Notes: a model not told the origin generated them from the letters alone. Counted from the first letter of the stretch, positions 43,785 through 60,165 are shown. The stretch is DNA of 64,000 nt from an uncultured Collinsella sp. (GCA_902479065.1 CABSNM010000005.1:1-64000); one strand, 5' to 3'. Numbers and translations are program-made.

Positions 43785-44981
43785 ATGACTCAGACAAGGC
43801 AAGACGGCATCACGCTCAAGCAGTGGCTCCCACTCGTCGGGCTCACCTGCTGTGCGTTCGTGTTCAACACGTCGGAGTTTATGCCCATCGGCCTTTTGAC
43901 TGATATCGCCGCGTCGTTCTCGCTCACCGAGGCCCAGGCGGGCATCATGATCTCGGTCTATGCCTGGGGCGTCATGCTGCTGTCGCTGCCGCTCATGGTG
44001 TTCGCCTCGCGCTTTGAGTTCAAGCGGATGCTGCTGGGCGTGCTGGCCGTGTTCTCGCTCGGTCAGTTCCTGTCCGCTGTGGCGCCGACCTATCCCATCC
44101 TGGTCTGCGCGCGCCTGGTGGTCGCTTGCGCACATGCCGTGTTCTGGTCAGTCGCCTCGATTATGGCCTCGCGCCTGGTCGACACTCGCCACGGCGCGCT
44201 CGCCATCAGCATGATCGCTACGGGCTCGTCCATCGCGCAGATCTTTGGCCTGCCGCTCGGTCGCGCCATTGGCTTGGCCGTGGGCTGGCGCATGACGTTT
44301 GCCGTGGTCGGGGGCCTCTCAGCCATCGCGGTCGTCTACCAGGCAGCGGTGTTCCCGGCCATGCCGACGGGTGAGCGCTTTACTGTCAAACAGCTGCCCG
44401 AGCTGCTCAAGAACCCGCTCCTCATCGCGCTCTACGCAGTCACGGTCTTCATGGCGACCGGCTATTACGCAAGCTACAGCTATATCGAGCCCTTCCTGGC
44501 GCAGGTCGCGCACGTCGATGCGGGCGCCATTACCATGACGCTGACGGCGTTTGGCTGCTCTGGTTTGCTCGGAAGCTGGCTGTTTGGCCGCCTGTTCGAT
44601 GGGCATCGCTTCCCGTTCTTGGCTATCACGCTCTCCGGCGTGCCGGTGGCCCTGCTGCTCATGGGGCCGGCCGCATCGTCGCTCGTGACAGTGCTTGCCG
44701 TCTGCGCACTGTGGGGTTGCTGCGCCACGGCCTTTAACGTGGCGTTTCAGGCCGAGCTCATCAAGCACACGCCGGCAGATTCGTCGGCCGTCGCCATGTC
44801 GATCTTCTCGGGCCTGTTCAACCTCGGTATCGGCACGGGTACCGCGATCGGCGGAGCCGTGGTGTCGGGTCCCGGTATCGCCTGGATCGGCTTTGTGGGC
44901 GGGGCGATTGCCGTCGTGGGCGTCATCCTCGCCATCACCGTGCTGTTTCCGGCCATCCGCCGCGCCAAGCCCGTCGCCTAA
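43785..44981 (+). CDS. MFS efflux transporter (SotB/DHA1 type)
   Basis: The 398-residue protein has twelve hydrophobic segments and the family opening CCAFVFNTSEFMPIGLLTDIA typical of SotB-like sugar or drug exporters. It is followed by the loop motif LMVFASRFEFKRMLLG between segments 2 and 3. It should export a small sugar or drug by proton exchange; the substrate is not visible. The start MTQTRQDG is set by GGAGACG; the frame from 43689 covers the terminator-like hairpin. It is the only gene between two hairpins, and the following element begins 15 bases after the stop codon. Confidence 0.88.
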   Translation: MTQTRQDGITLKQWLPLVGLTCCAFVFNTSEFMPIGLLTDIAASFSLTEAQAGIMISVYAWGVMLLSLPLMVFASRFEFKRMLLGVLAVFSLGQFLSAVAPTYPILVCARLVVACAHAVFWSVASIMASRLVDTRHGALAISMIATGSSIAQIFGLPLGRAIGLAVGWRMTFAVVGGLSAIAVVYQAAVFPAMPTGERFTVKQLPELLKNPLLIALYAVTVFMATGYYASYSYIEPFLAQVAHVDAGAITMTLTAFGCSGLLGSWLFGRLFDGHRFPFLAITLSGVPVALLLMGPAASSLVTVLAVCALWGCCATAFNVAFQAELIKHTPADSSAVAMSIFSGLFNLGIGTGTAIGGAVVSGPGIAWIGFVGGAIAVVGVILAITVLFPAIRRAKPVA

Positions 44982-44996
44982 TCACGTCCCCTCATC

Positions 44997-45063
44997 AGTT
45001 GCGGTGGAATAGTTCCTGTTTAAGGCCTCTGAAGGTCCAAGCAGGAACTATTCCACCGCAACT
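44997..45063. repeat. Hairpin element family C, copy 2
   Basis: AGTTGCGGTGGAATAGTTCCTG (44997-45018; 22 bases) pairs perfectly with 45042-45063, leaving a 23-base loop with CTGAAGGTCCAAG. Outer arm and loop core match 1852-1918. No T-run follows. Confidence 0.78.
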
Positions 45064-45134
45064 TATTTTGGGGAAGAGGATACGAGCTGGGCATACAATG
45101 GATGTCGTTGTGTTGAGCTTACCGGGAGGCTGTT

Positions 45135-46511
45135 ATGTGGGCATACGAGACGACGTTCTATCAGATCTATCCGCTGGGCTTTTGCGGGGCTCCGCGCGAA
45201 AACGCCGCACCCGTTGCCGAGGATGAACTCGCCCAGGCTGCCAACGCCGCGCCCAACCCCGATGCTCCTATCATGAAAATCGCCCAATGGGCCGACTACC
45301 TGCAAGAACTCGGTATTGGCGCTGTGCTGATCAACCCGCCGCTCGAGTCTGATAGCCACGGCTACGATACACGCAGCCTGCGCCATATCGACCGTCGCCT
45401 GGGTGGGGACGCCGACTTTGCCGCCGTATGCGACACGCTGCATGCCCATGGCATCCGCGTGGTGCTCGATGCCGTCTTCAACCACGTCGGCCGCGGTTTT
45501 TGGGCCTTCCGCGATGTGCAGGAGCGCAAGTGGGACTCGCCGTACAAGGACTGGTTCCACATTAGCTTTGACGGCGATTCCTGCTATGGCGATGGCTTTT
45601 GGTACGAGGGCTGGGAAGGCCATTTTGAGCTTGTGAAGCTCAACCTGCAAAACCCCGCCGTGGTCGATTACCTGCTCGAGTCCGTGCGCCGCTGGGCCGA
45701 GGTCTTTGGCGTCGACGGCCTGCGCCTGGACGTTGCCTATATGCTCGACTGCGACTTCATGCGCCGCCTGCACGCCTTTACCCGTGAGCTCAAGCCCGAC
45801 TTTGTGCTGATCGGCGAGACGCTCCACGGTGACTACAACCAAATCGTCAACGACGAGATGCTCGACTCCTGCACCAACTACGAGTGCTACAAGGGCCTGT
45901 ACTCCAGCTTTAACTCGGTCAACATGTTCGAGATCGCCCATTCGCTGCACCGTCAGTTTGGCGGCGACCCCTGGTGCATCTACCGCGGCAAGCACCTGCT
46001 GTCGTTTGCCGACAACCACGATGTGCCGCGCCTGGCAAGTATCCTCACCGACAAGTCGTGTCTGCGTCCCGCCTATGGCATGCTCTTTGGCATGCCAGGC
46101 ATCCCGTGCGTCTACTATGGCAGCGAGTGGGGAATTGCTGGCGAAAAGGGCGGCCCCGATGGCGACTGGGCGCTGCGCCCTGCGCTCGATGAGCCTGCGC
46201 CCAACGAGCTGACGGCGTTCATCACGCAACTCGCACACCTTCGCTCGGCCGACGACGCGGCTGCCCGTGCTCTCAACTACGGTGCCTATCGCAACGTGGT
46301 GATCCAGAACAAGCAGCTGCTGTTCGAGCGCGCCTGTGACGGCGCGACGGTACTTGTGGCGGTGAATGCCGTGGGTGAGCCTTACACCTTTGGCGCCGGC
46401 GAGCTCAACGGGTCCTTCGTCGACCTGCTTGCCGACGATGCGCCCACGGTCGAGCTGACGGGTACCCTTGAGCTTGCACCCTACGAGGTGCGCTATCTGT
46501 TGAGAGCCTAG
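45135..46511 (+). CDS. GH13 (alpha-amylase family) glycosidase
   Basis: The 458-residue cytoplasmic enzyme has the GH13 regions in order: region I DAVFNHVG, region II GLRLDVAYM with the nucleophile Asp199, region III IGETLHGD with the acid Glu228, and region IV FADNHD with Asp293. A C-terminal beta domain of about 80 residues closes it. There is no signal peptide, so it acts on imported oligosaccharides, such as maltodextrins. It is shorter than typical cyclomaltodextrinases, with no N-terminal CBM34 module. The ATG follows GGGAGGCTGTT. It overlaps no other gene but ends only three bases before the glycosylase gene. Confidence 0.9.
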   Translation: MWAYETTFYQIYPLGFCGAPRENAAPVAEDELAQAANAAPNPDAPIMKIAQWADYLQELGIGAVLINPPLESDSHGYDTRSLRHIDRRLGGDADFAAVCDTLHAHGIRVVLDAVFNHVGRGFWAFRDVQERKWDSPYKDWFHISFDGDSCYGDGFWYEGWEGHFELVKLNLQNPAVVDYLLESVRRWAEVFGVDGLRLDVAYMLDCDFMRRLHAFTRELKPDFVLIGETLHGDYNQIVNDEMLDSCTNYECYKGLYSSFNSVNMFEIAHSLHRQFGGDPWCIYRGKHLLSFADNHDVPRLASILTDKSCLRPAYGMLFGMPGIPCVYYGSEWGIAGEKGGPDGDWALRPALDEPAPNELTAFITQLAHLRSADDAAARALNYGAYRNVVIQNKQLLFERACDGATVLVAVNAVGEPYTFGAGELNGSFVDLLADDAPTVELTGTLELAPYEVRYLLRA

Positions 46512-46514
46512 CCT

Positions 46515-47078
46515 ATGGCCGTATCTGACGAGGGCTATCAACATATTGAGCATGGGTTTGAGCCCGTGTTTGACGAGCACTCGCGCGTTTTGGTGCTCGG
46601 GTCGTTTCCCTCGGTGCTTTCGCGCGCCAATGCCTTTTATTACGGCAACCCTCAGAATCGCTTTTGGCGTGTGATGGCCACGTGCCTCGGTATGCCTGTG
46701 CCGCCCAACGAGGGCGATCCTTTGGCAAGCGGTGAGCCCGTGACGCTCGATGCCTCCATTGCCGCCAAGCGGGCCATGCTGCTGAACGGCGGCGTGGCCC
46801 TGTGGGATGTGGTCGAGAGCTGCGACATTAAGGGCTCGAGCGACGCGAGCATCCGCAACGTTGTGCCGGCACATATCGAGCGCATTACCGATGCCGCGTC
46901 GATCGAGGTCGTTGTCTGTAACGGCGGTACGGCAGGGCGACTCTACAAACGCTACTTGCAAGATCGGACGGGGTTGCCCGCCGTCGTCCTGCCCTCGACA
47001 AGTCCTGCCAATGCCGCCTGGCGCCTGGAGCGTCTTGTTGAGCGTTGGCACGAAGCCGTTGACTGGGCTGTTATTTAA
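46515..47078 (+). CDS. DNA-deoxyinosine glycosylase (UDG superfamily)
   Basis: The 187-residue protein has the motif set of hypoxanthine-removing glycosylases of the uracil-DNA glycosylase superfamily: LVLGSFPSVLSR (residues 26-37), YYGNPQNRFWRV, a central LLNGGVALWDVVESC, VVCNGGTAGRLY, and VLPSTSPANAAW near the C-terminus. It would start base-excision repair of deaminated adenine in DNA. The gene follows the GH13 gene by three bases, a coupling without obvious meaning, and it converges on the unknown gene at 47080, ending one base before it. Confidence 0.88.
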   Translation: MAVSDEGYQHIEHGFEPVFDEHSRVLVLGSFPSVLSRANAFYYGNPQNRFWRVMATCLGMPVPPNEGDPLASGEPVTLDASIAAKRAMLLNGGVALWDVVESCDIKGSSDASIRNVVPAHIERITDAASIEVVVCNGGTAGRLYKRYLQDRTGLPAVVLPSTSPANAAWRLERLVERWHEAVDWAVI

Positions 47079-47079
47079 T

Positions 47080-47742
47080 TTAGATTTTTGTTTGAGCGTG
47101 GGCGCCCAGACGTTTCAGCACGCCTCGCCAGATCGGCGCGGGCACGGCTGGCTCGGCGCAAACCATGCCGTCGGCGTCGACGTTGGCGGCATTGCCGCCG
47201 CCAAGTCGCTGTGCATGCTCGACGGAGCAGCCCATGCGCACAGCGCCCACAAGCTTATCCATCGCTTCCGAAAACGGTCGCCGCAAGAGTCCCATGCGCG
47301 GAGAGCGACGAAGCGCTGCGATGCCGCCGCCGGAACAGATGACAACGCCGCCACACCACAATTGGCCATGGCGCTCACATGCCTTGTGCAGGCGAACGGC
47401 GGTCCCACGCGCCTGCTCAGCGCCCCGTTGTGCGGCTCGAATCACGGCATAGACACGCGCTCCCGTACTGCCAAAGCGCTCAAGCGCCTGCTCGATAGCT
47501 GTCAACGTCTCATCGTCAGCCACGTCTTCAATGGCCAGCACGATGCCATCGGCAACGCTGCCGGCGTCATTTGCCTTCGAGCCGACTGGGCGGGGGAGTA
47601 CAGTGCCGGAAAGCTGAGCATAGGCGGCGATGGCATCCTGTAGGTCCCAGAGCAAAAAATCAAGATCGGCGCTATTGGGAATGCTGATATACGCAATGGT
47701 CTGCAACGTTTTTGGTGCATCGCCGCGTGCGGTCGTCTCCAT
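47080..47742 (-). CDS. Hypothetical protein, possibly flavodoxin-like
   Basis: The 220-residue protein is not one I recognise. It has an N-terminal beta-type segment (TIAYISIPNSADLDFLLWDLQDAIAAY). A central segment IVLAIEDVADDETLTAIEQALERFGSTGARVYAVI is followed by GVVICSGGGIAAL, and there is a C-terminal loop SPRMGLLRRPFSEAMDKLVGAVRMG. Alternating beta strands and helices and the glycine-rich turn would fit a flavodoxin-like or NAD(P)H-FMN reductase-like fold, but no clear FMN motif is seen. There is no signal peptide. It starts 93 bases before the divergent aminotransferase gene and may share its promoter region. Confidence 0.65.
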   Translation of the reverse strand: METTARGDAPKTLQTIAYISIPNSADLDFLLWDLQDAIAAYAQLSGTVLPRPVGSKANDAGSVADGIVLAIEDVADDETLTAIEQALERFGSTGARVYAVIRAAQRGAEQARGTAVRLHKACERHGQLWCGGVVICSGGGIAALRRSPRMGLLRRPFSEAMDKLVGAVRMGCSVEHAQRLGGGNAANVDADGMVCAEPAVPAPIWRGVLKRLGAHAQTKI

Positions 47743-47835
47743 GCCGCCTCCTTTCCGGTTGGTTTCCGTTTAGGTTACACCGTCTGGTGGCGCCCCGCCG
47801 CGCTATCCTAGTGCAACCCTTACGAAAGGAACGCC

Positions 47836-48972
47836 ATGCGTCTGCCCATGAATACCTCGCTTGCCACGCTCAAGCCCTCCGGTATCCGCCGGATTAACGC
47901 GCTCGCCGCCCAGCATCCGGGGTGCATCGCGCTCGCGCTCGGCGAGCCCGATTTTCCCACGCCCGATGTGATTAGCGCCGAGGTGACCGCCGCACTGGAC
48001 CGCGGTGACACGCACTATCCGCCCAACAACGGTCGCCCCGCCCTGCGTGAGGCGTTATCTGCCTACATGGGGGACGCGGGCCTTACGTTTTCGGCTGACG
48101 AGGTCATCCTAACCGACGGCGCGACCGAGGCCCTGTCGGCAACATTCATGGCTATGCTCAACCCCGGCGACGAGGTCATCATCCCCACGCCGGCCTTTGG
48201 CCTGTACGAGAGCATCGTCGTGGCCAACCACGCCAAAGCAGTCTTTTTGGATACGGAGCCTGCGCAATTCCAGATTGACGAGGACGCACTTCGTGCTTGC
48301 GTGACGCCGGCGACCAAGGCCATCGTCATCTGCACGCCCAACAATCCTACGGGCTGCATCCTCGACGCGGCATCGCTCGACGCCGTGGCACACGTGGCGG
48401 AGCAGTCGGGCATCTACGTGGTCTGCGACGACGTATACAGCCGCCTAGTCTATGTGGATGGCTATGAGCGTTTTGCCCAGCGCCACCCGGAGCTACGCGA
48501 GCAGACGGTGGTCATCGAGAGCTTTTCCAAGCCCTGGGCTATGACCGGTTGGCGCCTGGGCTGGCTCGCAGCGGCAACCCCCGTCATCGCCGAGATCGCA
48601 AAGGCCCACCAATACTTAGTATCGAGCGCCGTCTCCTTCGAAATGGACGCCGCAGCCCGAGCCCTCACCGTCGACCCAACCCCCATGCTCAAAGTCTACC
48701 GAGCCCGCCGCAAACGCGTGCTCGCAGCCTTAAACGCTATGGGCCTCGACGCAGTAGAGCCCGCAGGAGCCTTCTACACTTTCCCGAGCATCAAAAAGTT
48801 CGACCTAACCAGCGAAGACTTCTGCATCAAAGCCATCAAAGAGGCAAACGTAGCCCTAGTCCCGGGCGACTGTTTCGGAACCGAAGGCCACATCCGCCTA
48901 AGCTACTGCGTCTCCGACAAAGACCTAGACGAAGGCCTCCACCGCCTGTCCACCTTCATTTCGACCTTATAG
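47836..48972 (+). CDS. Pyridoxal-phosphate aminotransferase, class I/II
   Basis: The 378-residue enzyme shows the fold I series: ALGEPDFPTPD, TDGATEALSATFMAML, TPNNPTG, VVCDDVYSRLVY and the PLP-binding Lys232 in ESFSKPWAMTGWRLGW. The last third carries the Arg for the substrate carboxylate in GHIRLSYC. It is of the aspartate/aromatic aminotransferase type; the substrate is not visible. From about 48590 to the stop the codon choice changes: CTA, GTA, GCA, CGA, GAA and AAA, rare in the first part, become common while the protein stays in frame and typical. This may mark recombination with a relative. The start follows GAAAGGAACGCC. Confidence 0.9.
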   Translation: MRLPMNTSLATLKPSGIRRINALAAQHPGCIALALGEPDFPTPDVISAEVTAALDRGDTHYPPNNGRPALREALSAYMGDAGLTFSADEVILTDGATEALSATFMAMLNPGDEVIIPTPAFGLYESIVVANHAKAVFLDTEPAQFQIDEDALRACVTPATKAIVICTPNNPTGCILDAASLDAVAHVAEQSGIYVVCDDVYSRLVYVDGYERFAQRHPELREQTVVIESFSKPWAMTGWRLGWLAAATPVIAEIAKAHQYLVSSAVSFEMDAAARALTVDPTPMLKVYRARRKRVLAALNAMGLDAVEPAGAFYTFPSIKKFDLTSEDFCIKAIKEANVALVPGDCFGTEGHIRLSYCVSDKDLDEGLHRLSTFISTL

Positions 48973-49029
48973 TCCTCAGGGACGCAACACATCAGCCCAC
49001 CGACCCAAGCATTATGAGCGGGGCGCGCC

Positions 49030-49240
49030 GGCCAACGGCAACCCTGGCTGTCCCAAAGTCAACACAGGTCGCGCCGCCAAAGGCCAGGCGCAAGCTTTTC
49101 GTAGATTCCGCACGAGCCGAAGAGCACTAAATGTGCTCTTCGTGCGAGCCCAGGACCTGACCGAGCGAAAAGCTTGCGCCTGGCCTTTGGCGGCGCGACC
49201 GAGATGGTGGAATTGTGTGCAGCCAGGGTTGCCGTTGACC
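49030..49240. repeat. Hairpin element family A, copy 1 (long nested inverted repeat)
   Basis: The outer arms are 49030-49049 and 49221-49240 (19 of 20 pairs). The inner arms are 49067-49101 and 49166-49200, a perfect 35-base repeat. The tip (49109-49146) has CGCAC/GTGCG, a 5-base bulge GAGCC, and GAAGAGCAC/GTGCTCTTC around TAAAT. The flanks TTCCGCACGAGCC and GTGCGAGCCCAGGAC recur in the copy at 61911-62051. The space 48973-49029 holds nothing else. Confidence 0.85.
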
Positions 49241-49263
49241 GACGCCGGGGTCCCCGCCATAAT
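49235..49263 (+). promoter_or_regulatory. rplJ-rplL promoter
   Basis: TTGACC (49235-49240) and CATAAT (49258-49263) are 17 bases apart. The -35 box forms the end of the right outer arm of the family A element. Confidence 0.6.
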
Positions 49264-49269
49264 ACTTTC

Positions 49270-49479
49270 GGTTCACGCACGAATCCGCTGCCAGAGACAG
49301 CCGGTGCAAACGGGCATCGCCCGCGAGCTTAATGGGATATCCCGCCAGCCGAGGTGGTCGAGTAGATATGTCTTCTCGCCCCCGTCGCTCATGCAGCGCG
49401 GGGGCTTTCTTTTTGGACATGCCCCCGTCACGTCCTTGTGGCGGACCGTGCCCGGAAAGAATTCGAGGAGGTGTAATTC
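49270..49479 (+). promoter_or_regulatory. rplJ leader with internal terminator (probable L10 attenuator)
   Basis: Within the leader GCCCCCG-T-CGCT (49378-49389) pairs with AGCGCGGGGGC (49395-49405) and is followed by TTTCTTTTT. A terminator between the promoter and rplJ, in a 210-base leader, is the layout of autogenous L10 control. The remaining leader could form the L10-L7/L12 binding site; I did not derive its fold. Confidence 0.6.
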
Positions 49480-50001
49480 ATGCCCCAGCAGTACAAAATC
49501 GACAAGGTTGCAGAGATCGAGTCCCGTATCGCCGAGAACGCCGGTCTGTTCGTCGTCAACTACAACGGTCTGACGGTTAAGCAGGCTCAGGAGCTGCGTC
49601 ATCAGCTTCGCGAGTGCGGCGCCGAGATGAAGGTCTACAAGAACAACCTGGTCAAGATCGCCCTCAAGAACCAGGAGCAGCCCGAGCTCGACGAGATTCT
49701 CGCCGGCCCCGTCGCTTATGTGTTCTACGAGTCCGAGCCGGTCGAGGCCGCTAAGGCCCTTAAGGACTTCTCCGCTAAGTCCAAGGGCGTCCTTGAGATC
49801 AAGGGCGGTATCTCCGACGGCAAGGCCGTTTCCGCTGATGATGTTAAGGCTATCGCCGAGCTTCCCACCAAGGATCAGCTTCTCGGCCAGATCGCCGGTC
49901 TCATCTCCGGTTTCGCTCGCGACATCGCTGTCTGCGTCAACGGCGTTTCCTCTGGTCTCGCTCGTTCGATCCAACAGGTCTCCGAGCAGAAGGCAGCCTA
50001 G
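49480..50001 (+). CDS. rplJ: 50S ribosomal protein L10
   Basis: L10 holds the L7/L12 dimers on the stalk. The 173-residue protein has the N-terminal rRNA-binding part with LFVVNYNGLTVKQAQELRHQLRECGAEMKVYKNNLVKIAL. The C-terminal helix, the site for L7/L12 dimers, ends the chain (LISGFARDIAVCVNGVSSGLARSIQQVSEQKAA). The ATG follows CGAGGAGGTG. It leads a two-gene unit with rplL. Unlike in most bacteria rplK-rplA are not directly upstream but 22 kb away. Confidence 0.96.
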   Translation: MPQQYKIDKVAEIESRIAENAGLFVVNYNGLTVKQAQELRHQLRECGAEMKVYKNNLVKIALKNQEQPELDEILAGPVAYVFYESEPVEAAKALKDFSAKSKGVLEIKGGISDGKAVSADDVKAIAELPTKDQLLGQIAGLISGFARDIAVCVNGVSSGLARSIQQVSEQKAA

Positions 50002-50103
50002 TTGCTGTTTTCACCCGCGGCGGCAACGCCGCACCCCTGGCGCATTCGCGCCGTGTTTTAACTGATCTCCGTGCACAGACACGGAAACCGAAAGGACTTA
50101 GAA

Positions 50104-50481
50104 ATGGCTAAGCTTACCACCGATGAGATCGTCGATGCTCTTAAGGAAATGACCCTTCTCGAGGCTTCCGAGCTCGTCAAGGCTATCGAGGACACCTTCG
50201 GCGTTTCCGCCGCTGCTCCTGCCGCTGTTGTCGCCGCTCCCGCTGCTGGCGCTGCTGAGGCCGAGGAGAAGACCGAGTTTGACGTCGTGCTCGAGGGCTT
50301 CGGCGACAACAAGATCCAGGTCATCAAGGCCGTCCGTGAGCTCACCAGCCTTGGCCTGAAGGAGGCCAAGGAGGTCGTCGAGGGCGCTCCCAAGGCTGTT
50401 CTCGAGGGTGCCAAGAAGGAGGACGCCGAGGCTGCCAAGGAGAAGCTCGAGGCTGCTGGCGCTGCTGTCACCCTCAAGTAA
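50104..50481 (+). CDS. rplL: 50S ribosomal protein L7/L12
   Basis: The stalk protein recruits translation GTPases. The 125-residue protein has the N-terminal dimer domain ([34 protein letters not shown]), an Ala-rich hinge (about residues 37-52) and the C-terminal factor-binding domain with [28 protein letters not shown]. The start MAKLTTD follows GAAAGGACTTAGAA; the frame from 50071 contains the intergenic part. A strong terminator follows. Confidence 0.97.
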   Translation: MAKLTTDEIVDALKEMTLLEASELVKAIEDTFGVSAAAPAAVVAAPAAGAAEAEEKTEFDVVLEGFGDNKIQVIKAVRELTSLGLKEAKEVVEGAPKAVLEGAKKEDAEAAKEKLEAAGAAVTLK

Positions 50482-50508
50482 TCAGGCTTTCTCGCCAGAT
50501 TTCTTTGC

Positions 50509-50543
50509 AGACGGGGTTCGCATTGCGAGCCCCGTCTTTTTTG
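50509..50543 (+). terminator. Terminator after rplL
   Basis: AGACGGGG-T-TCG pairs with CGA-G-CCCCGTCT around a 5-base loop and runs into TTTTTTG. It separates rplJL from rpoBC, which are co-transcribed in many other bacteria. From here to 50670 I see no feature. Confidence 0.9.
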
Positions 50544-50670
50544 TTTTTCGGTCCCTCGACATCGGTTGCTAAACTGCCATGTTCTGTGATTTGCGTCGTA
50601 TCGGGCGCCCTGCCGTTGGGCAATAAAATTGCACCATTCAAGCAATAGTTTGCGTTGACCTGCTGAAGAA

Positions 50671-50698
50671 TTGTCTCTGCCTTGTAGCGACATATAGT
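50671..50698 (+). promoter_or_regulatory. Probable galU promoter
   Basis: TTGTCT (50671-50676) and TATAGT (50693-50698) are 16 bases apart, about 95 bases before the galU start codon. Confidence 0.45.
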
Positions 50699-50794
50699 TC
50701 CAGCGGTAAGATGCTTGGGTATCGCAATTTGGTCTGCGGCTGTGTGCCGCACGCATGGGGCGCTTTTGCGCCTGCGAAAGGATCTTTGAATAAC

Positions 50795-51703
50795 ATGAAG
50801 GCAATCATCCCCGCCGCCGGTCTTGGCACGCGTTTTCTGCCTGGCACCAAGTGCACGCCCAAAGAGATGCTGCCGGTGCTCGACAAGCCCGTCATTCAGT
50901 ACGTCGTCGAGGAGGCGCTCGACCCCGAGGAAGTCGACGATGCCATCATCGTTACTTCTCCCGGTAAGCCCGAGCTACTGAACTACTTCCAGCCCGATCG
51001 CTCGCTCGAGAACCTGCTGCGCGAGCGCGGCAAGAACGCCTATGCCGATGCCGTCGCCCACGCTGGCGGTATGCCGGTCGACTTCCGTTATCAGTACGAG
51101 CCCAAGGGCCTCGGCCATGCTATCCGCTCTGCTGCCGACGCCGTGGCAGGGGAGAACTTCCTGGTTCTTCTGGGCGACTACGTTGTGCCTAATCGCGACA
51201 TCTGTGACAAGATGCTCGCCGTTTCCAAGGAGCACGGTGGAGCTTCGGTTATCGCCGTCGCTGCTTGCTCGCCCGAGGAAGTCAGCCGCTACGGCGTTAT
51301 CGCCGGCGAGCGCGTCGGTTCGCTCGAGGGCGCCGAGGGCGTTGCCGATGCCGAGCCGGGCGCTGTCTGGCGCATCGGCGGTCTGGTCGAGAAGCCCGCT
51401 CCCGAGGCTGCTCCGTCCAACCTGTACATCGTCGGCCGCTATCTGCTGAGCCCGCTGGTCATGGACCTGCTGGCAGATCAGCAGGCCGGCAAGGGCGGCG
51501 AGATCCAGCTCACCGACGCCATGGCCCGTTCGCTCGATCGCGAGGCCATGTACGCGGTCGTCATCGACCCGCTGTCGGGCTACGACACCGGCACTCCCTC
51601 TGGCTGGATGGCCACCAACGCTCTCATGGCTGCAAGCGATCCTCGCTTTGCAAGCGCCTTCTGGGACGCCATCGACGAGCGCGGCGGCTTGATGCGCAAG
51701 TAA
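50795..51703 (+). CDS. galU: UTP-glucose-1-phosphate uridylyltransferase
   Basis: GalU makes UDP-glucose for cell-envelope sugars. The 302-residue protein has the nucleotide-binding motif AAGLGTRFLPGTKCTPKEMLPV (residues 7-28), KGLGHAI, the metal-site region VLLGDYVV, and GGEIQLTDAM near the C-terminus. The ATG at 50795 is 12 bases from GAAAGGA; a TTG three codons earlier is only three bases from it, so the start is slightly uncertain. The gene has its own promoter and terminator. A sugar-nucleotide gene between rplL and rpoB is an unusual placement. Confidence 0.94.
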   Translation: MKAIIPAAGLGTRFLPGTKCTPKEMLPVLDKPVIQYVVEEALDPEEVDDAIIVTSPGKPELLNYFQPDRSLENLLRERGKNAYADAVAHAGGMPVDFRYQYEPKGLGHAIRSAADAVAGENFLVLLGDYVVPNRDICDKMLAVSKEHGGASVIAVAACSPEEVSRYGVIAGERVGSLEGAEGVADAEPGAVWRIGGLVEKPAPEAAPSNLYIVGRYLLSPLVMDLLADQQAGKGGEIQLTDAMARSLDREAMYAVVIDPLSGYDTGTPSGWMATNALMAASDPRFASAFWDAIDERGGLMRK

Positions 51704-51723
51704 GCCTTCGGGCATCGACATTT

Positions 51724-51756
51724 ACGGGTGCGGACCTCGGTTCGCGCCCGTTTTTT
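51724..51756 (+). terminator. Terminator after galU
   Basis: ACGGGTGCG pairs with CGCGCCCGT (one mismatch) and is followed by TTTTTT. The bases from 51757 to 51889 show no gene. Confidence 0.8.
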
Positions 51757-51889
51757 ATAAGAGCTGCGATTGTTGGCTCTCTGTTCACAGAAATGATATG
51801 AACAGATGTTCGATACACATACATCTACCTGCATGTTTTCTGCCGAAAAACTTTGCTACTCCAAAAACTCAATCGCGTCAAGGCTTTTC

Positions 51890-51917
51890 TTGCCCAACGG
51901 TCGGTACCTGATAAACT
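51890..51917 (+). promoter_or_regulatory. Probable rpoBC promoter
   Basis: TTGCCC (51890-51895) and TAAACT (51912-51917) are 16 bases apart, 73 bases before the rpoB start. Confidence 0.45.
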
Positions 51918-51990
51918 ATTAGGTTGCGATAACTGGCGAAGCTATGCCTCGCCAACCCACCGAGCATTTCCGTGAAGGAGGAAAAACCTG

Positions 51991-55482
<3,492 letters not shown>

Positions 55483-55488
55483 TTGACT

Positions 55489-59964
<4,476 letters not shown>

Positions 59965-59991
59965 TTTCCTAGTACGTTAACCGTCCTTCCA

Positions 59992-60028
59992 AAGACCCGT
60001 TTCCCAACAGGGAAGCGGGTCTTTTTTG
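59992..60028 (+). terminator. Terminator after rpoC
   Basis: AAGACCCG-T-TTCCC pairs with GGGAA-G-CGGGTCTT around AACA and continues into TTTTTTG. Confidence 0.92.
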
Positions 60029-60036
60029 TTGAAGAA

Positions 60037-60073
60037 AACCTGCCAAAAGGGGATAGGTTCATTTTGGTAGGTT
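60037..60073. repeat. GGGGACAGG-type short palindrome, copy 6
   Basis: AACCTGCCAAAA pairs with TTTTGGTAGGTT (one G-T) around GGGGATAGGTTCA; the core has one change (GATAGG for GACAGG). It follows the rpoC terminator directly. Confidence 0.7.
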
Positions 60074-60165
60074 ATTCCTGCTTGAATTTGAAACATTCCG
60101 TTCGGTCAAAGCGTATCTATGGTGAGGGCCTCAGCAAGAATCATTAACGTCACCGGGAGGTGATT

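Noticed and set aside
49030..49240. Insertion sequence with terminal inverted repeats
   Set aside because: There is no transposase frame and no clear target-site duplication; the fold is centred on a short tip, so it is a hairpin element rather than an IS.
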